From positions 90,748,738-90,812,737 of the forward strand of contig NC_062214.1 in assembly GCF_902686445.1 (NCBI RefSeq): a DNA stretch of 64,000 nucleotides. The letters are read 5' to 3'. Below are positions 12,196-23,804 of this stretch, piece by piece. Numbering within the stretch: the first letter of the stretch is position 1; each line of letters opens with the position of its first letter. Made by a program: the position numbers and the translations under genes. The DNA comes from Sciurus carolinensis. Taxonomy: Eukaryota; Chordata; Mammalia; Rodentia; Sciuridae. Below the pieces are notes generated by a model. The model did no database searches. It was not told the origin of the DNA and saw only the letters and a list, made by a program, of their open reading frames with translations.

Positions 12196-12412
12196 TTTCT
12201 TTCTTTTTTCTTTTTGATATGGGAGATTGAACCCAAGGGAACTTTACCACTGAGCTACATTCCTAGCCATTTTTATTTTTTGTTTTGAGACAGGGTCTTG
12301 CTAAATTGCTTAGGGCCTTGCTAAGTTGCTGAAACTGGCCTTGAAATTTCAATCCTCCTGGTTTAGCCTCCTGAGTCGGTGGGATTACAGGTGTGTGCCA
12401 CTATACTTGGCC
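12196..12412 (-). repeat. Composite 7SL-ID SINE, antisense, long variant
   Basis: ID part to about 12268, then the 7SL part with the 'cttgctaa(a/g)ttgct' block present twice (12297-12310 and 12317-12330). Ends with the 'gggattacaggtgtgtgcca' box. Confidence 0.9.
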
Positions 12413-12471
12413 CCCTTTGTCATTTCCAATTATGACTGGCTTCAGTTTTTAGTCCTAACCCTCATTAAGTC

Positions 12472-12677
12472 TTTTTTTTTTTCCTGGTACTAGGGTTTGA
12501 ATTCAGGGGTGCTTTACCTCTGAGTTATACCCCCCAATCCCTTTTATTTTGAAACAAGATCTTAATGATAAGATCTACACTTAACTGTAAGACCCTTAAG
12601 TGTCCTCAAACTTGTGGTCCTCCTGCCTCAACCTCCTGAGTAGCTGGGATTACAGGAATGTGCCATTTCGCCAGGCT
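12472..12677 (-). repeat. Composite 7SL-ID SINE, antisense, with a foreign filler
   Basis: T-run, ID part (12484-12540), then the 7SL part. The usual 'cactaagttgcccaggc' block is replaced by about 45 bases (12560-12604) containing a perfect 8-bp hairpin and a 20-base match to sequence 1 kb downstream. Ends 'gctgggattacaggaatg'. Confidence 0.85.
12583..12602 (+). repeat. 20-nt direct repeat, copy 1
   Basis: AACTGTAAGACCCTTAAGTG, identical to 13630-13649. It sits inside the 7SL part of a SINE where the family consensus has other sequence, so it looks like an inserted copy. Confidence 0.8.
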
Positions 12678-12719
12678 CCTCTCTATCTTGAGCTTTATAA
12701 TGTGCCTCTCTTAAAGTTG

Positions 12720-13520
12720 GTGTAGTGGTCATAGATGAAGTGTATGACATTGTCCTGCCCTTAAGCAGATTAAATCTAGTTTGGAGTTAGGGGACTGACA
12801 AACACAGGAAGGAAAAGGGCACAAAAAGATAATTAGTTGTACTCAATTATAGGAGCTGACATATTCAGAGCTAAGGATTCCTGGAGGTTGGCATGGTCAG
12901 GAGGACTTCAAGAAGGAGTTGGAACTTGACCTTAGGAGTAGTACTTGGGTAGGCAGAAGGCCTCCCAGGATAGGCAAACAGAGCTAGCAGAAGCCCTCAG
13001 ATGGGGATGCTCTTGCTGAGCTGTGCCTGCTTGGAAGCCAGATTGCAACTGGGCACATAGAATGGGGTCAGGTGATGAAAGGCTCTGGGGCCCTGCCAAG
13101 GAGCTCAGGCTTGATGGGCAGGAGAAAACCATCTTGAGCAGAGGAGAACCTGATGATGTCAGAGTTTAGGGAAGGTGGACTGGCGGATGTGGGCGGTGGA
13201 CTGGGAGTGTGAGTAGAAGGCTGAGGAATGCTGATCAGGAGGCTGTACTGAGAGCCTTGGTCTTTGAGAGTCTAGCTCAAGAGGATGGCAGGTGATGTAG
13301 CCCAGTTTCACTCAGAACACATGTGCTGCAGAACCTGTGTGCCTAGCATCGTATTAGGTGCTGGGGGCTATAAGGAGGGTAATTATGGACTCTGTCCAAT
13401 GAGGAAGAGGAATATTGTATGGAAAGAGAGAACTTCAGTCAAATGTGCTGAGTGCCATGATGGAGGTGTGCACAGAGGTAAAAATAGAGGAAAGCCTGGT
13501 GGCCAGGTCACATTTTGAAG
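12720..13520 (+). repeat. L2 3' region fossils
   Basis: Diverged text typical of L2 3' ends: 'tcctggaggttggcat', 'cttcaagaaggagttggaac', 'ggcagaaggcctcccagga', 'gctctggggccctg...aaggagctcaggctt', and at 13290-13520 'gtattaggtgctgggggc' and 'gtgctgagtgccatgatgg'. Likely one element broken by small indels. Boundaries approximate. Confidence 0.55.
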
Positions 13521-13629
13521 GCAGATCAGTGGTGAGTGAATAACTGCTGGCCAACTTCCTTGTGCCTTCTTTTGACTAAGAGGAGGTTTATAGAGTAAAA
13601 AGGGGGGTTCTGCCTTTTCCTCTTGTATC

Positions 13630-13649
13630 AACTGTAAGACCCTTAAGTG
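13630..13649 (+). repeat. 20-nt direct repeat, copy 2
   Basis: Identical to 12583-12602. Here it lies in otherwise unannotated sequence, so it is the more likely source copy. Confidence 0.8.
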
Positions 13650-13776
13650 ATCCTGTAGCCCAGTGGCCTGTCCCCCAAGTTCACCCTTGATTGGATAATG
13701 ACAGTGCCCTGCTGTGCTGACTGGAGGATATCCAATCAAGTGTTTCTTTTTCTCATTTCCTGTTAAAACAACATAG

Positions 13777-13909
13777 GGCTGGGGCTGGAGCTCAGTGGTA
13801 GAGCGCTTGCCTAGCGCACGTGAGGCACTGGGTTCCATCCTCAGCACCACTTAAAAATAAACAAAAGGTATTGTGTCCATCTACAACTAAAAAGAAATTA
13901 AAGAAGAAG
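13777..13909 (+). mobile_element. ID SINE with unique 3' tail, sense
   Basis: Starts 'gggctggggctggagctcag', A-box 'gctcagtggtagagcgcttg', B-box-like 'gggttccatcc', then an A-rich linker and the unique tail 'attgtgtccatctacaact'. Flanked by a 12-bp perfect target duplication AAAACAACATAG at 13765-13776 and 13910-13921. Confidence 0.93.
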
Positions 13910-13949
13910 AAAACAACATAGGAACTTTTAAAAGGAAAAGTTTCACTCA

Positions 13950-14270
13950 ACTGTTTATCATCCTCACATACTTTTGTATCTGTGTTCTAGGGTATTTTTT
14001 TCCACACAATTATATTTACAGAACAAAATTTGAATCAAACCATATAAATCATTTTCAAATGTTTCTTGTCATTGTTTTATAAACATGTCTCTCATGATAT
14101 TCATATTTATCATTTTAATGTTTGTGCAATTGCCCATTGCATTCAGACTGTTGTATTGCCACAGCCCTTCTTTAGCAGGAGGTACTTAGCTTATTTCCGG
14201 CTTTTCTTTGTCTATGGAGCTGTATTATATGAAAGGATCTCCATGGGATAAATTCTCAGAGAACACTGCA
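13950..14270 (-). mobile_element. Old L1/HAL1-type 3' region, antisense
   Basis: AT-rich sequence with 'tgtctatggagctgtattatat' and 'tccatgggataaattctcagag', which resembles the antisense end of ancient L1/HAL1 ('...ggataaattcctagaagtgg'). Confidence 0.45.
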
Positions 14271-14284
14271 CTTGAACCTAGATA

Positions 14285-14430
14285 ATTTGAAGTTTCAGAT
14301 CTGTGACAAATTATCTCTGCAACCTTAACTTGCCAAGCCTCAACTTCCCAGTCTGTGTAATGGGGATGATAACTGTGCAGGGTATTGAGATATGACCCAG
14401 TTTATGTAAAGGTGCTTTGTAAAGAACCTA
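14285..14430 (+). repeat. MIR SINE, sense
   Basis: 'cttgccaagcctcaacttcc', then 'gtgtaatggggatgataact' and 'gtaaaggtgctttgtaaag': MIR core and 3' part. Confidence 0.65.
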
Positions 14431-14474
14431 CATATTAAGGCACAGTTGTAAGGGCATGTATTTTTCTGGTTCTT

Positions 14475-15120
14475 TTTTTTCTTTATAGAGATGTAATTCA
14501 TGTGTCATGTAATTCACCAATGTATAGTACGTAATTCGGTGGTTTTAGAATATTCAGAGCAGTCGGGTGTGGTATTGCACACCTGTAATCCCAGCAACTT
14601 AGGAGGCTGAGGCAGGAGGATTGCAAGTTTAAGGCCAGCCTCAGCAACTTAGCAAGGTCCTGTCTCAAAATAAAAAATAAAACAGACTGGGGATGTAGCT
14701 CAGAGGAAAAGTACCCCTGGGTTAAATCTCTAATACCCACCCCCCCAAAAAAAAGAATATGATGATCACCATAATAAACTTCAGAACATTTCGTCACTTC
14801 TCCAAAATACCTCTGTACCCATTATCTGTCACTCCCCATTTCCCCCAAGTCCCTTAGCCCTTGGCAAGCATGAATCTACCTTCTGTCTCTATAATTTTGC
14901 ATGTTCTAGACATCTTATATAAATAGAATTATAATATATCATCTTTTGTGATTGGTTTATTTCACTTAATATTTTTCAAGGTTCATTCATGTTGTAGCAT
15001 GTAACAGTACTTCTTTTCTTTTAATTGCCAAATAGTATTATTCCATTGTATGAATATACCACTTTTTTTTATCCATTCATTAGTTGGTAGACATTTAGAC
15101 TGTTTGTTTTTTGATATGAA
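14475..15120 (-). mobile_element. L1M-lineage L1 3' region, antisense, split by a SINE
   Basis: Well matched to ancient L1 3' ends read in reverse: 'aattcggtggttttagaata', then after the SINE 'ctctgtacccattatctgtc', 'cactccccatttcccccaag', 'tgaatctaccttctgtctct', 'ttcaaggttcattcatgttg', 'tattccattgtatgaatata'. Interrupted at 14563-14755. Confidence 0.75.
14563..14755 (+). repeat. Composite 7SL-ID SINE, sense, short variant
   Basis: 'cacctgtaatcccagcaact', 'gctgaggcaggaggattgca', one copy of the 'cagcaacttagcaagg' block, then the ID part 'gggatgtagctcag' and an A-run. A possible 7-bp duplication (AGAATAT) flanks it. Confidence 0.92.
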
Positions 15121-15129
15121 GTGGTAACT

Positions 15130-16920
15130 GGCATCTGTCAAACATTGTCTCATGTCCCAAACTCTTTGATGTGCTAGCACATAGGTCTCTTGGTCCCTTT
15201 TGCAGCATTTATTAATTAAACTGGAAATTAAGTAACTATTAGGAGATGCCTCACAGAGCTGTCCCGGTGGGTCATGGGAAATCTACCTGCAGAATAGCAC
15301 CCTGCTCCAAGGGACCTCTGCCTGCCTTCACCACGCTAACCCTCTGAGGCTGGGGATCAGAGGAGGGGCTTCAGGTCTGGCCTTAGAGAATGGAAAGCTG
15401 GCTATAACCAGGAGGGGTGGACATCATGGACAGGTGTGAGCAAGGGGCAGGTTGCCATGATAAGGGAGTGAGGGAAGACTGGAGGAAAACTGAGTGGGGG
15501 CCAGAATATGACTGTGGGGATCCTACAGCTTCTTGTCATTTGGAGATAATTGAGAGAGGGTTGGGTGGTGAACAGCATGATGCAGTGAGAATGCCTTGTA
15601 GCTTTGCCCTCCCTGGTAGCTGATGGAGGTTTTTCCTGAGTGAGGTTTGGGCCTCCCTGCATTTGCTGGTTTCTTGGAGTCAGGCCACCTGTGGGCAGGA
15701 GGGAAGAAGTCTCCACTTCCTTCTTGGCTACCTGCTGGATTGATGTAATCGGTACTTGGCCTGATCCCCTTCTAGCTGCCAGCCCTTCCCTGTATAGGTG
15801 CCAAGACTGAACTGTCTGAAACATGAGGCTGGGTGGAGAAGAAGGAGAACTGGGCTGCTTGACAGGGGACCTGTCTGGTCCTGGATCTGCCACTGCTTGG
15901 GAGAGTGGGCAAGTTCTTCCCCTTCACTGGGCCTCAGTGAGAGTGAATGTGAGAATTTCCCTTTATTTCCCTGGTTCCATGAAGTTGGCCAAGTCTTATC
16001 ATATACTGGGGGATCTCAGATGACTTTCCTTGGTTGGTTCTGTCCTGCGTTAGTAAGGTGAGAATGGATTTTGGGGAGTTTGTCGTTTTCTTGAGGGTTT
16101 TAATGTTAGTGATGAGGTTGTACATCCTTAACTAGGGGCTGTCAAGGACTGACATACACTGTACATACCAGCATGTGATATGAAGAGAAAAAGTCATGTT
16201 GGCTTGTGCCCCCAGCTGGTCAGTCTGAAGACCTGTGGCCGTGGTGGCCAGTGCTGACTCTCTGGCTCTAGACTGTTTCTGGTAGACTGACCAAAAGTTA
16301 CATGCTAGATCTCGGGGGGGTGGGGTGCACATCTCAATGGCAGTTGCTGCTGTGGTGACAGAGGTCAAGCTGTCCAGGGAGGCTAGACGGACCAGAGTAG
16401 TGGGCCAGGACCCCTCTGTGGAGGTTAATCCTGAGGCTTTCAGGAATGATGGGTGCCAGGAGCTGCCACAGGCAGAGCCCAGTCAGCAGGCTGGCTTTGC
16501 CCAGTTCTCAGAGTTTTACGTGGGCTGGTTCTGGTTGTATTCCTGGATCTAGTCTAGATAATATCTTCTCCTTCATGGTCAAGAGAGTTTTTTGTTTTGG
16601 GGTTTTTTTTTCCCCCTTCCCACCTAACCTTGGCCATCTGTCTCCCAGTGCTTGCTGTTAGCCTCAAGCACAAGGGCCTCTACGCAGATTGGTACAAGTC
16701 CATTCCCATCTTGGGAGTGCACAGGGCTATCCTCCCACCTTCTGTATTGCTTCAGGCATCCCTTTCCACATCTTCTCCAGCACCTGCACATCTTTTCTGA
16801 ACTGCACATGGTATTTCTGGGTGACATCTGGGACTTAAGTCAAGGAAAAATAAGTTTATGTTCTTATTACTAATAGCCGTGGTATCTATATTCACTAAAA
16901 TCCTGATTGAAACACAAGGC
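15130..16920. other. Unannotated intronic stretch
   Basis: A sense MIR-like piece may lie at 15880-15970 ('ctggatctgccactgcttgg'). Overlapping open frames at 15402-15893 and nearby have no recognisable domain. A G-run (about 9) occurs near 16313. Confidence 0.35.
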
Positions 16921-16923
16921 CTG

Positions 16924-17187
16924 AGCCAGGCGAGATAGCGCATCGTGATAGTGCATGCCTGTGATCCCAGCACTCAGAAGGCTAAGGCAGGAGGCGCTCG
17001 AGTCTGAGGCTAGCTGCAGCAATTTATTGAGGCCCTCAGCAACTTAGGAAGACCCTATCTCATCATAAAACAAATTGTCTCAAATTAAAAAATCAAAAGG
17101 ACCATGGGATGTAACTCAGTGGTCAAGTGCCCCCTGCATTTAATCCTGGGGACCACCCCCCAAAAAAACAAAAACAAAAACAAAACC
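16924..17187 (+). repeat. Composite 7SL-ID SINE, sense, long variant
   Basis: Diverged left part ('gcatgcctgtgatcccagca'), duplicated 'gaggccctcagcaactta' region, then a weak ID part ('gggatgtaactcagtggtca') and a C/A-rich end. Confidence 0.85.
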
Positions 17188-17838
17188 ACATGACCCGAAA
17201 TGCAGAACCTAGATTTCAAGTTCAGATGATTAGCTATGAGCTAACTGAGTCCCCTGCCTGAGGAGAAATCTGCTTCCCTGAGATCACATAACAGATCCTT
17301 TATGGGAGAATGTGGATTTACTCAGAAGGCACACCATTGTCCTGTTAAAGGCACAATCTTGTACCCTTAATTTCATGGAGAAGCTAGAGCACCATAGCAG
17401 TGGGGCAGCTGAAACTTTGGCTTTGGTTTCCCTGTCGGGGAAGTGGGGGTTCTCTGCTAGTCATCTTCCTTATTCACTTAAGGGCTAGAAGGATTATATA
17501 AGAGTCTTTTGAAAGCTCTTGAAAATCCGCATCTAAAAGGACCTATGGGAGTAGGAGTAATTAACTTTTCAAAGGAAAGAAAGTCCATGGCTGCTTTTGG
17601 CACAGAAGCCAAGAATGTGAGGTCAAAGAACAACTATGACTGCTAAAAGGAAGGGTGTGGCTTTTAGAGTTATAGGATCCTTAGGTTGGGTCCTTGGCTG
17701 ACTCAGGAGGCAGTTCTGCACGTGCTTAGTGTGTTTCCCAGAACCCATCAGAAAGCCCACTGCCAAACCAAAGCTCCCAAAGTCGGACTGTTGTGATGAA
17801 AACTGAGGGGGAGTCCCCACCCAATGGACCCGAAGTTT
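17188..17838. other. Unannotated intronic stretch
   Basis: Nothing recognised. Confidence 0.3.
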
Positions 17839-17839
17839 C

Positions 17840-18002
17840 TTTTCTTTTTTTATACTGAGGATTGAATCCAGCGACACACAACCTACCACTGAGCTACATC
17901 TCCAGTCCTTTTTATTTTGAGACAAGTCTTGCAAAGTTGCCCAGACTGGTCTTGAACTTGTGATCCTCCTGCCTCAGACACCAGAGTTGCTGGGATTACA
18001 CT
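17840..18002 (-). repeat. Composite 7SL-ID SINE, antisense
   Basis: 'tactgaggattgaatccagc', 'accactgagctacatctcca', then 'ttgcccagactggtcttgaa' and 'ttgctgggattaca'. Truncated at the 'ggattaca' end. Confidence 0.88.
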
Positions 18003-18755
18003 GCACCAGCGTGCAATCTGAAACACAGGGAGAGGGGAGCGTGCAAACAACATGCTTGGGAGGGGAAGGGAGCTCTTTCATGAAACAACTAACTGAGAAG
18101 TCAAAGACAAAGGCTCTCATTTTCCTCTCTGGTGACCTGCTATTGTGACTGACAAACTGTGTTATGTGGGAGTTGTCATTTTTTCAATACTTGGCAAACT
18201 TGGTTCAGAGCATGCTTGTTCTCAGGAGTTTGGGGCACCTTGTGGGATGCTACTGCCCCATTTGCAAGGGGTGAAGGTAGGGGAGTCTATCTGCAAAATC
18301 CAGACTGGAAAACTGTATCCGTCAAAAGACCTGATATTTTCACAAATGAAGTATGAGAAAAAGATAGGGAGGGATGAATGAAGTTGGGTGGGAAAGAAGA
18401 GAGAAAGAGGAACATATCAATTAAAAGAAGCATAAGAGATGTATCAAATGCAATGTGTGACCTTGTCTGGATCTGGATTTAATGAAGCAAACTGTAAGAA
18501 AACCTTTATGACACAAATGAACACCAACTGAATATTGGAGATGTTAAAGAATTATTTTTGAAAGCATGATCATTACTATGGTTATAGAGTTTTTAAAAAG
18601 GAGTCCTTATCTTTTAGAGAAGTACATTAAGATAATTAACCAATTAAACAATATGATATCCACAAACTAATCTAATGGGGAGGAGAATAGGTAGAAATAT
18701 AGATGAAATAGATGACTATGAGCTGATGATTGTGGAAGTTCCAAATCACCCGGCC

Positions 18756-18893
18756 TTTTTTTTTTTTTTTTTTTTTTTTTTGAGATGGGAGTCTTGCTGT
18801 GTTGCCCAGGCTGACCTTGAATTTGAGAACCTCCTGCTTCAGTCTCCTGAGTAGCAGGGATTACAGTCATGGCCACAATGCCCACAAAGAGCA
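18756..18893 (-). repeat. 7SL-derived SINE (B1-like half only), antisense
   Basis: A 25-T run, then 'gagatgggagtcttgctgtg', 'ttgcccaggctgaccttgaa' and 'gcagggattacagtcatggc'. No ID part is attached, so this is a monomer rather than the composite. Confidence 0.85.
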
Positions 18894-19109
18894 GCTGTTT
18901 CTAGTGAGATCTGGCAAAAACTTTGATGGGAAAATTTGACCCCAAGTTTATTCAGAAACTTTATTGTATAGGAATGCCTCTTAATTCCAGTGTCATGACA
19001 TTATTGAAGTATTTGAAAATCAAATGAACTCTAATACAGTAGGACACAAAATAGGATAATTTTCTGGGTTGGCACAAACTAGTACTACTACTAATAAAAC
19101 CTAGTGTCT

Positions 19110-19210
19110 ATAGAGAACCTATGCATTGGATGCTGTTCCAAGCCCTTTGCATTAGCTCATTGAATCCTCATAGCTCTGTGAGAAGGGCTCTTAGCCACCT
19201 CAGTTTTTAT
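19110..19210 (-). repeat. MIR SINE fragment, antisense
   Basis: 'ctgttccaagccctttgcat', 'tagctcattgaatcctcata': MIR 3' half. Confidence 0.6.
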
Positions 19211-19610
19211 TATGCACTCTTCATTTGGAATAATTTAGAATTTACAGAAAAGTTGCAAAGATAGTGCAGAATTCATATACCTCTCACCCAATTTCTCTCT
19301 AACATTAATACCTTGCATAATAACCATGGTACTTTTGTCAAAACTAAGACACCAAATTTAGTACATCAACTAATTATTGGTATTATCAATTAAACTGCAG
19401 ACATTGTGTGGATTTCACAGGTTTTTCCTTTAATATTTCTATTTCTCTTCCAGAATTTCATTCGGGATGTTACATTGCATTTCATTGTCATGTCTCTCTG
19501 GTCTCCTTAGACTATTTCTCTTTCTTTGTTTTTCATGATCTTAAAGAGTTAGAGGAGACCTGGTAGGATATTTTGTAGGATGGCCTCAATTTGGGTTTGT
19601 CTGGTGATAT
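19211..19610 (-). mobile_element. L1M-lineage L1 3' region, antisense
   Basis: Reverse-strand landmarks: 'aatttacagaaaagttgcaa', 'ataaccatggtacttttgtc', 'aaaactaagacacc', 'ggatttcacaggtttttcc', 'ttgtcatgtctctctggtct', 'ttgggtttgtctggtgatat'. Consistent order over 400 bases. Confidence 0.7.
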
Positions 19611-19846
19611 TCATGAGTAAGATGGAGGTGGTGGGTTTGGGGGAAGAATATCTCAGGAGGAATGCCCTTCTCATCCCCCCATATCAGGGGCTCAGGATCC
19701 CAGCACGACTGGGATGTTGGTCTTGATTGCTTGGCCAAGTCTCCCACTGTACAGGTACTGTTTTTCCCTTTCCATACTCTTAAGTCCAGCCCACACTCAA
19801 GGGGTAGGGAATCAAGCTCCACCTCTTGGAAGGGGAAGCATCTGCA

Positions 19847-19885
19847 AATATTATTTGAGATAATATTATTTGAGATAATATTATT
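19847..19885. repeat. 15-bp tandem repeat, 2.6 copies
   Basis: Unit AATATTATTTGAGAT repeated twice perfectly plus 9 bases. AT-rich and partly self-complementary. Confidence 0.95.
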
Positions 19886-20530
19886 AAATCCCTAAGATTT
19901 AATAACCTTATTTAAAAGAGAGAAAATTGAGGTATAGGGTGGCAAACTAACTTACCCAAGGGATGCCTTCTTATGGGCAACCATTCACTGTGTCTATTTA
20001 ACCTCAGCAATATCCCAACTCTAAACCTGGCCAGTTTCCTGTGCAGCCAGCAGCCCTGACTTGGCTGGAACAATCACTTTGTCTGATGTACTCTGACCTT
20101 CTTCATCAGCTCCCAGCACAAATCACAGATTCCCATAGGGTTGGGACATTGATTTCAAACCACATTCCTTAGAACCAAGGGCCCCCAGGACCACCATAGG
20201 GTAGAGGGGACAGGAAATTGAGTACCTAGGCCTATCATTTCTGTTTACATGTCTTTTGCACATGGGCCTTCCTAGCTAAGAAATTTGAAGAACACAGAAC
20301 TAGTTCTGGTCCCATAATCTCATTCAAAATGAGGAAACTTAGGCCCAGAGAGGATGGCTGACTGGCTCTTGATTCCTGAGCTAGCTAAACCTGGGTTGTC
20401 GTTCTTTTCTTTTAATTAGTTAGCTAATTTAAAAATATTTATTATTATGTGCAAAACACTGTGGAAGACACAAGGATACGTAGGAGAAACTGTAAGACCT
20501 TTCAGGACCTGGCCATCTTCAAAAAACATT
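19886..20530. other. Unannotated intronic stretch
   Basis: A weak antisense MIR block may lie at 20310-20380 ('aatgaggaaacttaggccca'). Nothing else recognised. Confidence 0.35.
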
Positions 20531-20532
20531 TT

Positions 20533-20762
20533 GTCATGTAGGTACTGTTGCACAGCCCTGTAATCCCAGTGCCTAGGAGGCTAAGGCAAGAGGATTGTAA
20601 CTTTGAGGCCAGTCTCCACAATTTAGTGAGACACTCAGCAACTTAGCAAGATCTTGTCTCAAAATTGAAAATAATAGTAATAAAAATAAAGGAGGAGAGG
20701 GTTGGGATGTAGCTCAGTGGTAGAGCATCCCTGGGTTCAATCTCTCTAGTAACAACAAAAAA
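20533..20762 (+). repeat. Composite 7SL-ID SINE, sense, long variant
   Basis: 'agccctgtaatcccagtgcc', duplicated 'caatttagtgagacactcag / caacttagcaagatc' region, A-rich linker, then 'gggatgtagctcagtggtag' and 'cctgggttcaatc'. Confidence 0.92.
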
Positions 20763-21310
20763 AGTGCATTTTATCAAAGCACTTAATTATTAATTTATTA
20801 AGTTATTAATTAACTCTTTATTACTACAGCACATAAAGCCAATTTAGGTTTCCAAGACCCAAATGATAAAGGTGTTTCTGATAAACTCTGCAAATAGAAA
20901 AAGTTTAAGCTCGCCCATCCTTTCCTCTGAACACTGCGGTTAACCCACGTTGAACACCAACATCTCCACCAGATGTGGACCAGAAGCCTGCGTTGGGGCT
21001 GATGCCAGCACGCTAAGTCTCCAGTGCTTGGCTCCTCCTCTCTAATAGGAGTCAATAACACCTGTTCCCAAGGGCCTCCCAGGATTTTGTGAATAGGAAA
21101 TGACAGAACTTTTGTGAAACCACTTTGCAAATCATAAAGTCACTCTTCCAGTCTTATTATTCATGGAAGAAGTCATTCAACAGCTTTTTATTAATTTGTG
21201 TTTGCTTATGATACTGCTTTTACCAAGGGAGGAAAACAGAGTTTCAGCAGAAAGGTTCAAACTGGAGGGAATTTCGAGGTCCCTAGGATTCTGCTAGGCA
21301 GTGGATTGGG
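20763..21310. other. Unannotated intronic stretch
   Basis: Nothing recognised; an open frame of 106 codons on the minus strand (20810-21130) shows no domain. Confidence 0.3.
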
Positions 21311-21329
21311 GCTTCAGTTTCTAAGACAG

Positions 21330-21480
21330 CGCTTCTGACGTGTTAATGTCTTTATGATCCACCTGGGGGGCCACATGCAGATTGTGATTCAGAAGGACCC
21401 GATGGGCATTAAGAATCTGCTTTTCTAATAAGTTTCAGGTGAATGCCATGCGGCTGGTCCAAGGACCACGCTTCTTAGCT
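21330..21480 (+). mobile_element. MER5-like hAT-Charlie MITE
   Basis: 'gatccacctggggggccaca', 'gcagattgtgattcagaagg', 'aatctgcttttctaataag' and 'tttcaggtgaatgcc' follow the MER5A order with divergence. Confidence 0.65.
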
Positions 21481-23020
21481 TCACTTCTTTAAGAGCAGTG
21501 TTCTCGGGTGCCGTATCCAGTGGTGAGGGGAGGAGAAGTAGTGCAGCCCAGGGCCTCAGGAGGGGTGCAGCTCATTGCTGCCCTGAGAACCATAGAGAGG
21601 GATTTCCTGCAAAGTCTTGTTGGGAGCTCTGATTGCTGCTCAGTGCCCCCACTTCCTTCCAGCCGCCATCTGGTGGGCAGAGACTGTTGTCTTCGTAGGC
21701 TGTACACTTGCTCTGAATTTGGAAGGAGAAGATGTATGTTGTGATTGCTGAGCCCCGTCTGGAGTGAGGAAGAGGAAGGAGGGAGATTGCATCTTCAGTG
21801 TGGTGCTGTTCCTTTGAGGGGACACACTGCATTTCCCCAATGTGCAGCGATCTAGAGGTAGCAGAATGGACCAGTTCCCTCCGTCAGCATCTGATGGAGT
21901 CACAGCACAGCAAAATCCAGGGCAGACCAGAAGGTTGTGTTTTTGTTTTGTTTTGTTCTTTGGTGGGGATTGGATGTTGTCAAAGAGGGCTGACTTAAGG
22001 GCTTTGGAGAAGGGAAGGACCAAGGAATAAGCAATCTCTCCTCTTTTTGCTGCATTTCTCTTGACACCCTTTGTCCTTACCTATGCCCAGCTTGACAGGC
22101 TTGGGGTGCCCACATACTGTCCTCTAGCACTCCAAATACCACTGCAGAGCCCATCTTGCCCTCCCTTCTCCCTAAGTACATATTCTCCCCCATTCCTAAC
22201 TTTATCCCTTCTCTTTCCCACCCTGACATCAGAATTTCCTTTTCCCCCCTAGTTTAGCTAAGTTCTGCCACTTGGTTAGGAAAGCAACCTAATGCCATTG
22301 ATTCCTATTAAGAGATTCGTGACTACTAACCCAACAGGCTAAGAGTTATTTACAGCTTTATCAGTTGTGACACATGGATCCCTCTCACCTTTGCCTCTCT
22401 CAGTCCGAGTCTACACTTTAGGGAAACCTTGAGACTTTCTAGAAGTCTCTTTTGCTGTAGATGGTGATACCCCCAAGAGTCTGGGTGTGAGGGGAGCTGT
22501 GTGAAATATGCCCAGGTCTGCTTGGTACCCGTGTGTCTGTTCATGGGGAAGGGTTCCCTCTGCCTCCACAGCAGGCCCAATGGAAGCAGGAGGCTGTGAC
22601 ATATAGGTTTTGTAGTCGCATGCTTTCCATACCATACTAGAACTGTCCTCCTAGTCCCAGCTGTGCCTAGAAAGGCTTGGGTCTGACACAGAACCTTTCC
22701 CCATTTTGCATAGAGAATTCCTCTGCTGGAGAAGAAGAATTTTGAACAAATTACTTTTCTTCTTATTGGCCTCTAGGATCTGTGGGAAAATTCCTCCCAG
22801 AACAGGAAGTGACTGGGTGAATGTCCAGCAGAATGTATGGGCCATGGTCCTGAGTTGAGGTTAGTGTGTGTCAGAGTGTGTCTGGTCAGGTGTCCTGGGA
22901 TAGGAAGAAGTTTCACAAAGTGGCCATGCCCTTAAAGACACAGAACTTCAGTTTAGCAAAGAATCATTGTGAAGGTGGGAATGTGGGGACAGGTAACTCT
23001 CTTCTTCCAGTATCCGTTGG
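21481..23020. other. Unannotated intronic stretch
   Basis: Contains a CT-rich block at 22150-22250. Several overlapping open frames (for example 127 codons at 21640-22023, minus) lack recognisable features. Confidence 0.35.
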
Positions 23021-23024
23021 TTCC

Positions 23025-23215
23025 TCTGTGGATGAGGGACAGTGTCTTGTCCATCTTTGTGTTCCCAATGCTGGCACTCAGGATTCATTTATTCAGCAAT
23101 ACTCACTAAACGTTCTTGATGGTGAAAGTACAAAGATGAACAAGATAGTGACAGGGGCCTTTCAGGAGTTGACAGCCCAGGACAGGATTCAAGGCACATA
23201 GTCAGCACCATCAGG
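23025..23215 (+). repeat. L2/MIR-like fragment
   Basis: 'cattcatt'-like 'ggattcatttattcagcaat', 'gaaagtacaaagatgaacaa', 'aggagttgacagcccag' resemble L2 3' sequence. Confidence 0.5.
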
Positions 23216-23800
23216 GGCAGGCAGCAAGAGCTGCCTTGGGGAGGATGCTGAGCTGTCACACAGAGGGTACCTGTTGTTATGGTTATAACAGTCTTAGTTG
23301 CTCCTGGCTGCGCTTCTGGACAATGCCCCTGGGTCTACTCTAGGGAGTGGGCCTATCCCCCTACCCACTGCCACCCACCCCCACCCTGCCCCACCCAACA
23401 GAAACCCAGGGACCCAGGTGAAGAGCCAGACCCAACCTCTGGCAAGAGACTCTGCAGAAACCCTGACCTGGAAGGAACAGGGTGGTGGCAGGTGGCTCAA
23501 GGGAGAGTCTGTCCCCTGGCTGTCCTGGATCCTGATGTATTGAGACATAACTTGGTTTCTCCTTCTGCTCTTAAGGGAAGCTTGGACCTACCAATTCTTA
23601 AGATAAGGCAGGGGTGCACCTGTTTGGTCATCCTAAGCCTGTATAGGAATCAGGGACTGTTATTCCATGGGCCTGTCTCTCTCAGGGTAAAGGTGATTTT
23701 TCTGGGATATTGGGTGTGGATCAGGAAAGGGCAGCCTGAAATCATGGGTGAAAATGCTTGCTCTGAACATGACACTCCTTGTCTGATTGGTTCATCCTTC
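23216..23800. other. Unannotated intronic stretch with a chance open frame
   Basis: A 224-codon frame (23279-23953) runs through here and on into MIR sequence, so its end is repeat-derived. No signal peptide, domain or conserved motif is visible. Confidence 0.4.
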
Positions 23801-23804
23801 ATCA

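Noticed and set aside
13777..13860. tRNA-like A- and B-box sequence that could be a tRNA gene
   Set aside because: It is an ID SINE: A-rich tail, target duplication, many related copies, and no complete cloverleaf.
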